Source of the DNA: Pseudoxanthomonas sp. F37
GTDB lineage: Bacteria > Pseudomonadota > Gammaproteobacteria > Xanthomonadales > Xanthomonadaceae
Direction of reading: 5' to 3'
Assembly: GCF_022965755.1 (NCBI RefSeq)
Contig: NZ_CP095187.1
Coordinates: 1,364,001-1,428,000, forward strand
Length of the DNA stretch: 64,000 bases
Positions 40,378 to 48,566 of the stretch are shown here, one piece after another. The position numbers were made by a program, and so were the translations under genes. The stretch's first letter is position 1, and each line of letters opens with the position of its first letter. The notes below the pieces were generated by a model. It was given only the letters and a program-made list of their open reading frames with translations. It did not search any database and had not been told where the DNA came from.

Positions 40378-41433
40378 TCACTCGTCTTCGTCGGCGGAGG
40401 TGAGGAACAGCGGCGCCGACGCGGCCGCATCCTGCGGCGAACTCCAGCGCAGGAACACCGGGCGGCGGCTGCGCTCGACGAAGTGCAGCGCATGCCATCC
40501 GCGCCGCTGCGCCTGCGAAGCGCACATCTCCACCGACACCGCGCTGCAGCCTGCTTTCCGCGCCGCATGCAGCAGTTCGCCTACGTGCATGGCCGCCATG
40601 CCGTCGGCGCCGTCGAGCGACCAGAAGTCGCGCACGTGCAGCGTGCCGTCGATCCGCTGCACGGCAAACCACGCCTGCAGGGCGCGGTCGCGCGCCCGCT
40701 TCACCAGCAGGTAGCGGGTGCTCGCCAGCGGCGACTCGTCGAAGCGCCAGCGCAGGTGGCCGACGTCGCGGATCGCCATCACGTCATCGCCCTTGGGCGA
40801 ACCTGACCAGACCGCGTCGATGCGCGCATCGGCCTGGTCGGCCCAGGCCGAACGCAGGCCGGGAGCGCGCAGGCGCGTCCATGCATCGCGACATGCGACC
40901 ACCCGGTCGGCCAGCCAGCCGGCCGGCGGCGCAAGCCAGCGCGGCATGCGCTCGCGCAGATAGGCCGCATGGCGCAGGACGCGCGCGTAGCGCACCAGCT
41001 GTGCGGGCTGGGCGTAGCCGATGCGCTTGAACACCGGCGCCGCCTTCGGATTGGGAAACCCGTACAGCACGTCCAGCGCTTCCCCCGCTGCCGCTATCAG
41101 GCCCTGCTGCAGCATCAGCGCCGGGCCCAGCGAGCGGTGCTGCGGAAGCACGGCCAGGTCCACCAGCACGCCGGCACGCAGCTCGCGCCCGCGCCAGACC
41201 AGCCGCCTGCGGCCCGCCGATGCGGTGCCGACATGGGCCTGGCCGGAGACCTCGAGCAGCAGCTGCATGAGGGGTTCTCCGTGCGGGCAGCGCAGGTAGA
41301 ACCACTCGTACTTGGCGGTCATCCGGGCATCCTGGCCCAGGTTGCCGCGCCACAGCGCCAGCACCGTGTCGCGGTCGCGCGCCGGCAGGCCGGCCTCCAC
41401 GAGGTACTGCGGCGCGGTGGGCATGGCGTTCAT
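40378..41433 (-). CDS. GNAT-type acyltransferase
   Basis: A 351-residue protein with an acetyltransferase-like N-terminal half: LVDLAVLPQHRSLGPALMLQQGLI (about residues 90-113) resembles the acetyl-CoA motif A of GNAT enzymes, and VLYGFPNPKAAPVFKRIGY follows. The C-terminal half (LRWRFDESPLASTRYLLVKR ... FVERSRRPVFLRWSS) looks like a second GNAT-like half, as in FemAB-related proteins. It is the last gene of the ACP-ligase-nadE run, beginning three bases after nadE ends. Role is inferred as acylation of a sugar or of the acyl-carrier-bound intermediate. Confidence 0.65.
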   Translation of the reverse strand: MNAMPTAPQYLVEAGLPARDRDTVLALWRGNLGQDARMTAKYEWFYLRCPHGEPLMQLLLEVSGQAHVGTASAGRRRLVWRGRELRAGVLVDLAVLPQHRSLGPALMLQQGLIAAAGEALDVLYGFPNPKAAPVFKRIGYAQPAQLVRYARVLRHAAYLRERMPRWLAPPAGWLADRVVACRDAWTRLRAPGLRSAWADQADARIDAVWSGSPKGDDVMAIRDVGHLRWRFDESPLASTRYLLVKRARDRALQAWFAVQRIDGTLHVRDFWSLDGADGMAAMHVGELLHAARKAGCSAVSVEMCASQAQRRGWHALHFVERSRRPVFLRWSSPQDAAASAPLFLTSADEDE

Positions 41434-41436
41434 CGC

Positions 41437-42417
41437 TCAGTCCAGTTCGGGAACATCGCCGGCCAGCACCGGCGCCATGTGCAGGTACTTCGTCGTCCTG
41501 CGCTTGTTGCGGATGTCGTCGTAGACGGCCTGCGCATGCTCCGGCGTGATGCCCAGGGCGATAGCCAGTTCGCTGGCCGGGCGGCCATGGTTGAGCGCCC
41601 ACAGCGCCAGGTCCATCTGCTGGTAGGGCAGGGCGAAGTAGAACTCGTCCTGGCCCTGGCTCAGGCTGTAGGTGTCCGTGGTCGGTACCGCCGCGCACAC
41701 GCGCTCGGGCAGGCCCAGGTGGCGTGCCATGCCGTACACCTGCGACTTGTAGAGGTGCGCGATGGGCTTGACGTCGGCCGAACCGTCGCCGTTCTTGACG
41801 AAGAAGCCCTGGTCGTATTCGACCCGGTTGGGCGTGCCGACCACGCCGTAGTTCAGGCGGTCGGCGTGGAAGTACTCCAGCGTCTTGCGGATGCGCTGCT
41901 TGAAGTTGGTCGCGGCCACGATGGTCAGGTAATCGGCCAGGGCCAGGTCGCGCTCGTGCAGCGTGCCGTCGGGCGACTGCGCCACCAGGCGGAACCGGTT
42001 GATGCGGCCTTCGGTGCCGCCATCGATGACGATCTTGAACTTCCAGCCTTCGCCGTACTCGGGCAGCGTGTTGCGTACCGCCTCGTCGCGCGCGCGGTAG
42101 CAGCCGATCGCCGCCAGCGCGGGCGCGATGTCCACGGTCTCGGTGCGCACGCCCAGGTGCCCGGCCAGGATGCGCGCGCGCGCGGCGCTGTCGTCGGAGG
42201 AGTCGCGCTCGGGCAGGATCAGCGTGAAGACGCGATCGGGCCCCAGTGCGCGGACGGCCAGCGCGCAGCTGACCGAACTGTCGATGCCACCGGAAATCGC
42301 GACCACCAGGCCGCGGCGGTGCAACTGGCGCGCGGTGATCTCGCGCAGGCGCGCGCAGATGCGGTCGGCTTCGCTCTGGTAGTCGATGTCGAGGACGTGG
42401 TGATCGAGCTGGCTCAT
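41437..42417 (-). CDS. NH3-dependent NAD+ synthase-like protein (NadE family)
   Basis: Adenylating ATP-pyrophosphatase of the NAD synthase family. The 326-residue protein has the P-loop ISGGIDSSVS (residues 41-50), and later GTPNRVEYDQGFFVKNGDGSADVKPIAHLYKSQVYGMARHLG with the catalytic Lys and Asp positions of NadE. It lacks the N-terminal glutaminase domain of the usual housekeeping NadE. Its stop lies three bases before the GNAT gene and its start overlaps the ligase stop by four bases (ATGA). In this setting it may amidate an acyl or sugar acid with ammonia rather than make NAD; both readings are inference. Confidence 0.75.
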   Translation of the reverse strand: MSQLDHHVLDIDYQSEADRICARLREITARQLHRRGLVVAISGGIDSSVSCALAVRALGPDRVFTLILPERDSSDDSAARARILAGHLGVRTETVDIAPALAAIGCYRARDEAVRNTLPEYGEGWKFKIVIDGGTEGRINRFRLVAQSPDGTLHERDLALADYLTIVAATNFKQRIRKTLEYFHADRLNYGVVGTPNRVEYDQGFFVKNGDGSADVKPIAHLYKSQVYGMARHLGLPERVCAAVPTTDTYSLSQGQDEFYFALPYQQMDLALWALNHGRPASELAIALGITPEHAQAVYDDIRNKRRTTKYLHMAPVLAGDVPELD

Positions 42418-43925
42418 GGGCTTGCGGTCTGCTCCGTCAGTTGGATGCGTCGGACCTTGCCGGATGCGGTGCGCGGCAGGGTGTCGACGAAGGTGATGTG
42501 CCGGGGGATCTTGTAGGCGGCCAGGCGTGCGCGGCAGTGCGCCTTGATGCGGTCTTCCGCACGCGGGAGCGGTTGGTCGGCCACCACGAACGCCTTGATG
42601 ACCTGTCCGAGGGTGGGGTCGTCGATGCCGACCACCGCGACTTCGCGGATGCCGGGCAGTTCGGCGATGACTTCCTCGACATCGGTGGGGTGCACGCGGT
42701 GCGCACCGGTCTTGATCATGTCGCTGCGACGGCCCTGCAGGAACAGGAAGCCCTCCGCATCGAGCCGGCCCACGTCGCCGGTGCGCAGCCAGCCATCGCG
42801 CAGCGCCCTGGCCGTGGCCTCGGCATTGCGCCAGTAGCCCAGCATGATGCCGGGCCCGCGCACGCAGACTTCACCGCTCTCGCCCGGGCCGGCAGCACGG
42901 CCGTCGTCGCGGAAGATGCGCCATTGCGTGTCCTGCACCGGGATGCCGACCGAACCGCGCTTTTCGTCCAGGCGTTCGGGCGGCAGCCAACTGATGCGCG
43001 AGGTCGCCTCGGTCTGCCCGTACATCAGGAACAGGCGCGCGGCCGGCAGCGCCTGGCGGACGCGGTCGGCCACGGCGGGCGGCATGGCGCCGCCGGCCTG
43101 GGTCAGGTAGCGCAGCGAGGACAGGTCGTGGCCGCCGCGCTCCAGCAGGTCCAGCAGCAGGATGTAGGTCGAGGGCACGCCGGAGAAACCGGTGGCGCGG
43201 TGGCGCTGCAGCGTGTCCAGCACCTGGACCGGAAACACCAGGCCCGGGCCGAGCACGACACAGGCGCCGGTCGCCAGGTGCGTGTGCAGGACCGAGGCGC
43301 CGTATGCGTAGTAGAACGGCAGCACGCTGACGATCAGGTCGTCCTGCGTCAGGCCCAGGTAGGCCACGACGGCGCGGGTGTTGGCGGCCAGGTTCGCATG
43401 GCTGAGCATCACGCCTTTGGGGTCGCCGGTGGTGCCGGAGGTGTACAGCAGTTGCGCCAGGGTGTCGTCGGCGTCGGGTTCGGGCCAGTCGTCCTCGCCG
43501 TCCGCCACCGGGAGCGCTTCGGCGGCGGCCAACGCGATGGCGCAGGGCATCGGCATGCCCGCTCCGTCCCACTGCGCGAACACCTGTTCGACATCGCGGT
43601 GCGCGTGTTCGTGCAGCACGAAGCGCGCCTCGCAGTGGCGCAGCCAGGGCAGGAAATCGCGCGCGCGCGCCTGCGCATTCAGGGGCACCGCCACGCCGCC
43701 CGCCAGCCAGATGCCATACACCGCCACGGCGGCTTCGATGCGGTTGGGCAGGATCAGCGCCACGCGGTCGCCGGCACGCAGGCCGGCCTGGCGCAGGTGA
43801 TGGGCGAAGCCGGAAGCCATCCGCCGGAAGCTGCCGTAGTCGATGCTGCGCTCGCCATCGACCATCGCGATGCGGCGGGGCGCATCGCGGGCGATCCGGG
43901 CGAGCTGGGTGGGCAGGCGCTGCAT
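42414..43925 (-). CDS. AMP-forming acyl-CoA/acyl-ACP ligase
   Basis: ANL-superfamily adenylating enzyme; activates a carboxylic acid as acyl-AMP and transfers it to a thiol. The 503-residue product has the core P-loop LLYTSGTTGDPKGVML (about residues 158-173), YGQTEATS and TGDVGRLDAEGFLFL, and a C-terminal domain with the catalytic lysine in LPRTASGKVRRIQL. It resembles ligases found in exosortase-associated EPS loci (TIGR03098-like, by eye). It follows an acyl carrier protein gene on the same strand after 21 bases, so the ACP is the likely acceptor. Confidence 0.85.
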   Translation of the reverse strand: MQRLPTQLARIARDAPRRIAMVDGERSIDYGSFRRMASGFAHHLRQAGLRAGDRVALILPNRIEAAVAVYGIWLAGGVAVPLNAQARARDFLPWLRHCEARFVLHEHAHRDVEQVFAQWDGAGMPMPCAIALAAAEALPVADGEDDWPEPDADDTLAQLLYTSGTTGDPKGVMLSHANLAANTRAVVAYLGLTQDDLIVSVLPFYYAYGASVLHTHLATGACVVLGPGLVFPVQVLDTLQRHRATGFSGVPSTYILLLDLLERGGHDLSSLRYLTQAGGAMPPAVADRVRQALPAARLFLMYGQTEATSRISWLPPERLDEKRGSVGIPVQDTQWRIFRDDGRAAGPGESGEVCVRGPGIMLGYWRNAEATARALRDGWLRTGDVGRLDAEGFLFLQGRRSDMIKTGAHRVHPTDVEEVIAELPGIREVAVVGIDDPTLGQVIKAFVVADQPLPRAEDRIKAHCRARLAAYKIPRHITFVDTLPRTASGKVRRIQLTEQTASP

Positions 43926-43946
43926 GGCGTGCGCGGATGCGGCGGC

Positions 43947-44195
43947 TCAGCCGGCCAGCTTGCGCGAGACGAAGGCGTCGACGGTCTCGATGGTGTCGAA
44001 GTTGGCGGGCGTCATTTCCTCGGCCGCGATCTGCAGCTTGAACGCATCCTCCAGGAAGAAGACCAGTTCGTGGATGCCCGTGGAGTCGATGATGCCACCC
44101 TGGATCAGCGAGTCCTGGTCGCCCACGGCGGCCGGGTCGTCCGAGAACAGGAAGTTCTGCAGGATGAACGTCTTGATCTGTTGCTTCTGCGGCAT
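43947..44195 (-). CDS. Acyl carrier protein (phosphopantetheine-binding)
   Basis: An 82-residue carrier protein starting MPQKQQIKTFILQNFLF at ATG 44195; the frame is open to 44303 but only over a promoter-like region. The phosphopantetheine attachment site is IIDSTGIHELVFFLED, with Ser38, followed by acidic helix residues. It is the first gene of the minus-strand run ACP-ligase-NadE-GNAT. It is not the housekeeping fatty-acid ACP, whose gene lies in the fab cluster and has the DSLDTVE motif. Confidence 0.85.
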   Translation of the reverse strand: MPQKQQIKTFILQNFLFSDDPAAVGDQDSLIQGGIIDSTGIHELVFFLEDAFKLQIAAEEMTPANFDTIETVDAFVSRKLAG

Positions 44196-44339
44196 GGTGG
44201 GTCCCCTGATATTCGCCGTGTGTTGCTGACTACATGAACGCGGGTCCGGCCTTTCACCGGCCACCTCCCATGCCGCGGACGACGACCTGCCCGGTGCTAC
44301 CATCGCCGCCGGCTATCCGCACACCGACAGGAGTCCGCC

Positions 44340-45569
44340 ATGCGCTATTCGCTGTGCCTGCTGGTCATCGCACTGGCCGCGTGCCGCCCGTCAGCACCCG
44401 TTGCCGCACCCGCCGTACCGCCCCGTTCGGTGCAGGATCCCGCGCCGGTGGCCTACGCATCGGAAAAGCAGGCGTTCGTGGTGGCCGAGCAGGTGGTCGG
44501 GCTGGACCATCCCTGGTCGGTCGCCTTCCTGCCCGATGGCGGCCTGCTGGTCACCGAGCGCGCGGGGCGATTGCGCCGCATCGCGCCCGATGGCGCCGTG
44601 TCAGCGCCCATCACGGGCCTGCCGGACATCTTCGTGGACGGGCAGGCCGGCCTGCTGGACGTGGCGCTGTCGCCCGCTTACGCACAGGACGGCTGGGTCT
44701 ACCTGGCGTTCGCCGAGCCGAACTTCCGCGGCAACAAGGCGGGCACGGCGGTGGTGCGCGGCAGGTTGCGTGGCGATGCGCTGGTCGAATCGAGCGTGGT
44801 GTACACGCAGGAACCCAAGCTGTCGCACGGCACCCATGTCGGGGCACGCCTGGTGTTCGACGATCAGGGCCATCTGTTCGTCACCCAGGGCGACAACCGC
44901 GTGGGCGCGGCCACGGCACAGGAGCTGGACAAGCTGTCGGGCAAGATCGTGCGCATCCACGCCGACGGCACGGTGCCGGCGGACAATCCGTTCGTGTCCC
45001 CGGCGGGCGCGCGCGGCGAAATCTGGTCGTACGGCCATCGCAACGTGCAGGGGGCGGCCCTGCATCCGGTGACGCGCCAGCTGTGGGCGAGCGAGCACGG
45101 ACCCATGGGCGGCGATGAACTGAACATTCCCAAGGCAGGCCTCAACTACGGCTGGCCGGTCATCACCCATGGCATCGACTACAGCGGGCGACCGGTGCCG
45201 GGATCGCAGGGCACGGCGGCGCCCGGCATGGAGCAGCCGCACCACGTGTGGGCCAAATCGCCGGGACTCAGCGGCATGGCCTTCTACACCGGCGACGCGC
45301 TGCCGGGCTGGAAGGGCAACCTGTTCCTGGGCGCACTGGCGGCGAAGGCGCTGATACGGCTGGAACTGGACGGCGACCGCGTGGTGCATGAAGAGCGCCT
45401 GCTGACGGACCGCAACCAGCGTATCCGCGATGTGCGCCAGGGGCCCGACGGCGCACTCTATGTGCTGGTCGATGCGCCCGCGCCCGACGGCAAGCTGCTG
45501 CGCATCGCGCCCGCACCGGTGCCCGAAGCGGAGCCGGCGCCGACTGCACCGGCGGCCGGCGCTCCGTAG
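44340..45569 (+). CDS. PQQ-dependent aldose dehydrogenase, lipoprotein
   Basis: A soluble-type aldose sugar dehydrogenase (YliI/GDH-B beta-propeller) that oxidises sugars in the periplasm with bound PQQ. The 409-residue product starts MRYSLCLLVIALAACRPSA; LAAC is a lipobox, so it should be anchored in the outer membrane. The propeller shows HPWSVAFLPDGGLLVTER, HGTHVGARLVFDDQGHLFVTQGDNR, YGHRNVQGAALHP and EHGPMGGDELN, where family members bind PQQ and calcium. It stands alone on the plus strand between two minus-strand runs. Whether it is part of the EPS function is unclear. Confidence 0.88.
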   Translation: MRYSLCLLVIALAACRPSAPVAAPAVPPRSVQDPAPVAYASEKQAFVVAEQVVGLDHPWSVAFLPDGGLLVTERAGRLRRIAPDGAVSAPITGLPDIFVDGQAGLLDVALSPAYAQDGWVYLAFAEPNFRGNKAGTAVVRGRLRGDALVESSVVYTQEPKLSHGTHVGARLVFDDQGHLFVTQGDNRVGAATAQELDKLSGKIVRIHADGTVPADNPFVSPAGARGEIWSYGHRNVQGAALHPVTRQLWASEHGPMGGDELNIPKAGLNYGWPVITHGIDYSGRPVPGSQGTAAPGMEQPHHVWAKSPGLSGMAFYTGDALPGWKGNLFLGALAAKALIRLELDGDRVVHEERLLTDRNQRIRDVRQGPDGALYVLVDAPAPDGKLLRIAPAPVPEAEPAPTAPAAGAP

Positions 45570-45579
45570 CGCACGGTCT

Positions 45580-46524
45580 TCAGCCGGCGGTCGTCGAGGC
45601 CGGCTTGCGCGCGATGAAGTCCACGCTGGTGATGCAGAGCTGTTCGGCAGGTACGTCCGCGAACTGGGGATGCACCGGCATGGTGGCCAGTTGCTTCATC
45701 CGCTCTTCCCGGGTGGTGCGGGTGTCGAGATCGATGTCGAAGCCGTGCCGTCGCGCGCCATCGACGAACCAGTGCGCGCGCAGGCGGTTCTGGTAGAGGA
45801 AGGCGTTGTTCCAGCGCTGCCATTCTTCGTCGGAGTAGCGCAGGTAGTTCAGCTGGTGGACGTTGCGGTCCACGTACGCGTAGTGGTCGCCGCAGTTCAC
45901 CGAATGGAACATCACCCCGCGCGGCGACAGCACGCGCATCGATTCGGCATACATCGCATCGATGACCTCCGGCGGCACGTGTTCCAGCACGCTGTTGGAG
46001 AACACCACGTCCACCTCGCCGTCGGCCAGTGCCGTGCGGGTGGCGTCGGCCGGGGCGCGGTAGTCGATCACGCCGCCGGTGGCCATGCCCAGGTCGGCGC
46101 CGGCGCGCAGGCGTTCGAGCAGGGCGCGGTGGCGCTGTCCGACCTCCGTCAACGGCACGCCGGCGGCGGTGGCGATGCGCGGCAGGAAACGGCCCAGGAT
46201 GTCCGCGCACTGCAGGGTCAGATCCATCCGCAGGTGGGGGTTGAGGTCGTAGGTCGTCACGCGGCCGGCACCGGCCAGGTAGCAGGCGAAGGGAAAGGTG
46301 GGGTACCAGCCCGTGCCGATCTCGAAGCAGCGCAGCCCCGGCAGCGTCACGCCGGCCCCGCGCAGGTGGCCGATCATGATCTCCCAGTCGTCCACCTTGC
46401 TGGCCAGTTCGCCGTCGAAATCGCGCAGGCCGCCGAAGCGGCGCTGCAGGTGGAAATGCAGCGTGTGCCCGCCGGGCAACGCGCCGAGAACCTTCTGGAT
46501 GATGCCCTTGACCCGCCAATCCAT
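45580..46524 (-). CDS. SAM-dependent methyltransferase
   Basis: A 314-residue Rossmann-fold methyltransferase. The SAM-binding motif I region is CFEIGTGWYPTFPF (about residues 65-79), preceded by a WEIMIGHL segment; VDVVFSNSVLEHVPPEVIDAMYAE fits motif IV/post-IV, and YAESMRVLSPRGVMFHSVNCGDHYAYVD follows. It lies 34 bases after asnB on the same strand. The substrate is not readable; methylation of a sugar hydroxyl or carboxyl group in the EPS unit is a fair inference from position. Confidence 0.8.
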   Translation of the reverse strand: MDWRVKGIIQKVLGALPGGHTLHFHLQRRFGGLRDFDGELASKVDDWEIMIGHLRGAGVTLPGLRCFEIGTGWYPTFPFACYLAGAGRVTTYDLNPHLRMDLTLQCADILGRFLPRIATAAGVPLTEVGQRHRALLERLRAGADLGMATGGVIDYRAPADATRTALADGEVDVVFSNSVLEHVPPEVIDAMYAESMRVLSPRGVMFHSVNCGDHYAYVDRNVHQLNYLRYSDEEWQRWNNAFLYQNRLRAHWFVDGARRHGFDIDLDTRTTREERMKQLATMPVHPQFADVPAEQLCITSVDFIARKPASTTAG

Positions 46525-46558
46525 GCCTTGATCCCCTCGAAGTGCGACGCGGCCGCGG

Positions 46559-48535
46559 CTAGGCGACGGCGCCGGCCGGTTGCGCCGCCGGTGCCAGGCG
46601 TGCTTCCACCGTCTGCCGGTGCACCAGCATCGTCGACAGCACGCCCATGAAGGCCTGGTTGTCGCCGAAGCCGGTCGCGCGTCCCTGCCGGCATTTTTCC
46701 ACCAGGCGTGCCACCGCAGCGGGGTCGAAATAGCCGGCCTCGCGGATCGCTTCCGGCGACAGCAGCTCGGCGACGTAGTCCAGCGGCTTGCCGTCGAAGA
46801 AGAAGCTCTGGCTGTCCGGCGCGCGATAGGGTTGCTTGGTCCGCTGCACGATGTCCGTGGGCAGCAGGCCGGCCAGCGCGCGCCGCAGCAGGTACTTCTC
46901 GGTCATGCCGCGGATCTTGAAGCTGGGCGGCAGGCGGTTGGCGAATTCGATGACGCGGTGGTCCAGGTACGGGAAGCGACCCTCGATCGAGTTGGCCATC
47001 GCCACCCGGTCGCCCTGCGACGACAGCAGGTATCCGGCCAGCAGCGACTTCGCCTCCACGTACTGGTCGCGGGCCAGGTCGCTCCAGCGCGCCAGCTCCG
47101 CCGGCAGCGTCTGTTCGTAGGCCTCCAGCGCATCCCAGCGCATGGCGCCGGCGCGCAGCTCCGGCGACAGGAAGGCCAGCGCGCGCTGCGAGGTGGTCCA
47201 GCGCGGCACGTGCGCGAAGATCGGCCGGTGAAGGTGTTCCATGCCCTGGCCGAAGAACGATTGCGCGAACGCCGGATTGCTCACCGGTGAGTTCTGCAGG
47301 TAGCCGTACAGCTTCTGCAGCAGGCGCGGCCGCATCCGCGACTCCGGCTGGCGCGCCCAGAAGCGGCGGATCTTCGCTTCCTTGAACAGGTCGTAGCCGC
47401 CGAACACTTCGTCGGCGCCTTCGCCGGTCAGCACCACCTTGTAGCCGTGCCGGCGCACGCTGCCGGCCAGCAGCATCAGCGGGATGGGGCCGGTGCGCAG
47501 GACCGGCGTCTCGGTATGGCGGATCAGGCGGGGCAGCGCTTCGCCGATGTCGCGGCGGGTGCAGGTCAGCGTGGTGTGCTCGGTACCGAGGTGCCGCACC
47601 ATCGCCTGCTGGTGCACGCTCTCGTCGAACTCGCCGTCTTCGAAGGCCACCGAGAACGTGCGCACCGGCGTGTCGGTGAAGCCGCGGATCAGGGCGACGA
47701 TGCCCGAGGAATCCAGCCCGCCGCTGAGGTACGCGCCCACCGGCACGTCCGCGCGCAGTTGCAGGCGCACGGCATCGACCAGCAGCTCGCGCAGCGTGTC
47801 CGTGGCCTGTTCCAGCGTCTGCGGGTAGCGCGCGGGCGAGGTGTCGCGCGCATCCGGGAACGTCCAGTCCCAGTAGCGGCGCAGGTGCTGGCGGCCGTCG
47901 CGTTCCACCGACAGCACATGCCCGGGCGGCAGGCTCTGCACGCCCTGGTACAGCGTGTCCGGGTCCACCGGGGCCCAGTACGTCAGCGTCTGCATCAGCG
48001 CCTGCGGTTCCAGGTGGGCGCACTCGGGCAGCACGGCCAGCAGCGACTTCACCTCCGAGGCGAACCACAGGCGGCCGCGCTGGCGCGTGTAATACAGCGG
48101 TCGGATGCCGGCGCGGTCGCGCGCCAGCACCAGGCGCTGGCGCTCGCTGTCCCACAGGGCGATGGCGAACTGCCCGTTGAGGTGCTGGACGAAATCCTCG
48201 CCGTAGCGGTCGTACAGGTGCACGATCACTTCGGTGTCGGACTGGGTGTAGAAGTGGTGGCCCTTGGCCTGCAGCATCTGCCGCAGTTCGATGAAGTTGA
48301 AGATCTCGCCGTTGAAGACCGTCCACACCGTGCGGCGCGGGTTGTGGATGGGCTGGTCGCCGGTGGACAGGTCGATGATCGACAGTCGCGCGTGCGCCAG
48401 GCCGATGCTGGGCGCGGCATGGAAGCCGAAGCCGTCCGGCCCGCGGTGCGCCAGCGGATGGATCATCCGTTCCAGCCAGGGCCGTGCCTCGGTGGAGACC
48501 ACGTCCGGACCCATGAAACCCGCGATTCCGCACAT
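46559..48535 (-). CDS. asnB: Asparagine-synthase-like glutamine amidotransferase
   Basis: A 658-residue protein with an N-terminal class II glutaminase domain starting MCGIAGFMGPD (catalytic Cys2 after Met removal) and a C-terminal ATP-pyrophosphatase synthetase domain with YLSGGLDSSGIVALI (about residues 265-280) and LTGEGADEVFGGYDLF. It is longer than E. coli AsnB (554) and resembles the EPS-locus amidotransferases (TIGR03108-like, by eye), which are thought to amidate sugar acids rather than make asparagine. It lies between a methyltransferase and a GT4 gene. Symbol reflects family, not proven substrate. Confidence 0.85.
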   Translation of the reverse strand: MCGIAGFMGPDVVSTEARPWLERMIHPLAHRGPDGFGFHAAPSIGLAHARLSIIDLSTGDQPIHNPRRTVWTVFNGEIFNFIELRQMLQAKGHHFYTQSDTEVIVHLYDRYGEDFVQHLNGQFAIALWDSERQRLVLARDRAGIRPLYYTRQRGRLWFASEVKSLLAVLPECAHLEPQALMQTLTYWAPVDPDTLYQGVQSLPPGHVLSVERDGRQHLRRYWDWTFPDARDTSPARYPQTLEQATDTLRELLVDAVRLQLRADVPVGAYLSGGLDSSGIVALIRGFTDTPVRTFSVAFEDGEFDESVHQQAMVRHLGTEHTTLTCTRRDIGEALPRLIRHTETPVLRTGPIPLMLLAGSVRRHGYKVVLTGEGADEVFGGYDLFKEAKIRRFWARQPESRMRPRLLQKLYGYLQNSPVSNPAFAQSFFGQGMEHLHRPIFAHVPRWTTSQRALAFLSPELRAGAMRWDALEAYEQTLPAELARWSDLARDQYVEAKSLLAGYLLSSQGDRVAMANSIEGRFPYLDHRVIEFANRLPPSFKIRGMTEKYLLRRALAGLLPTDIVQRTKQPYRAPDSQSFFFDGKPLDYVAELLSPEAIREAGYFDPAAVARLVEKCRQGRATGFGDNQAFMGVLSTMLVHRQTVEARLAPAAQPAGAVA

Positions 48536-48566
48536 GTATCGCTTCCCCTGTCCCTAGTAAGAATCG

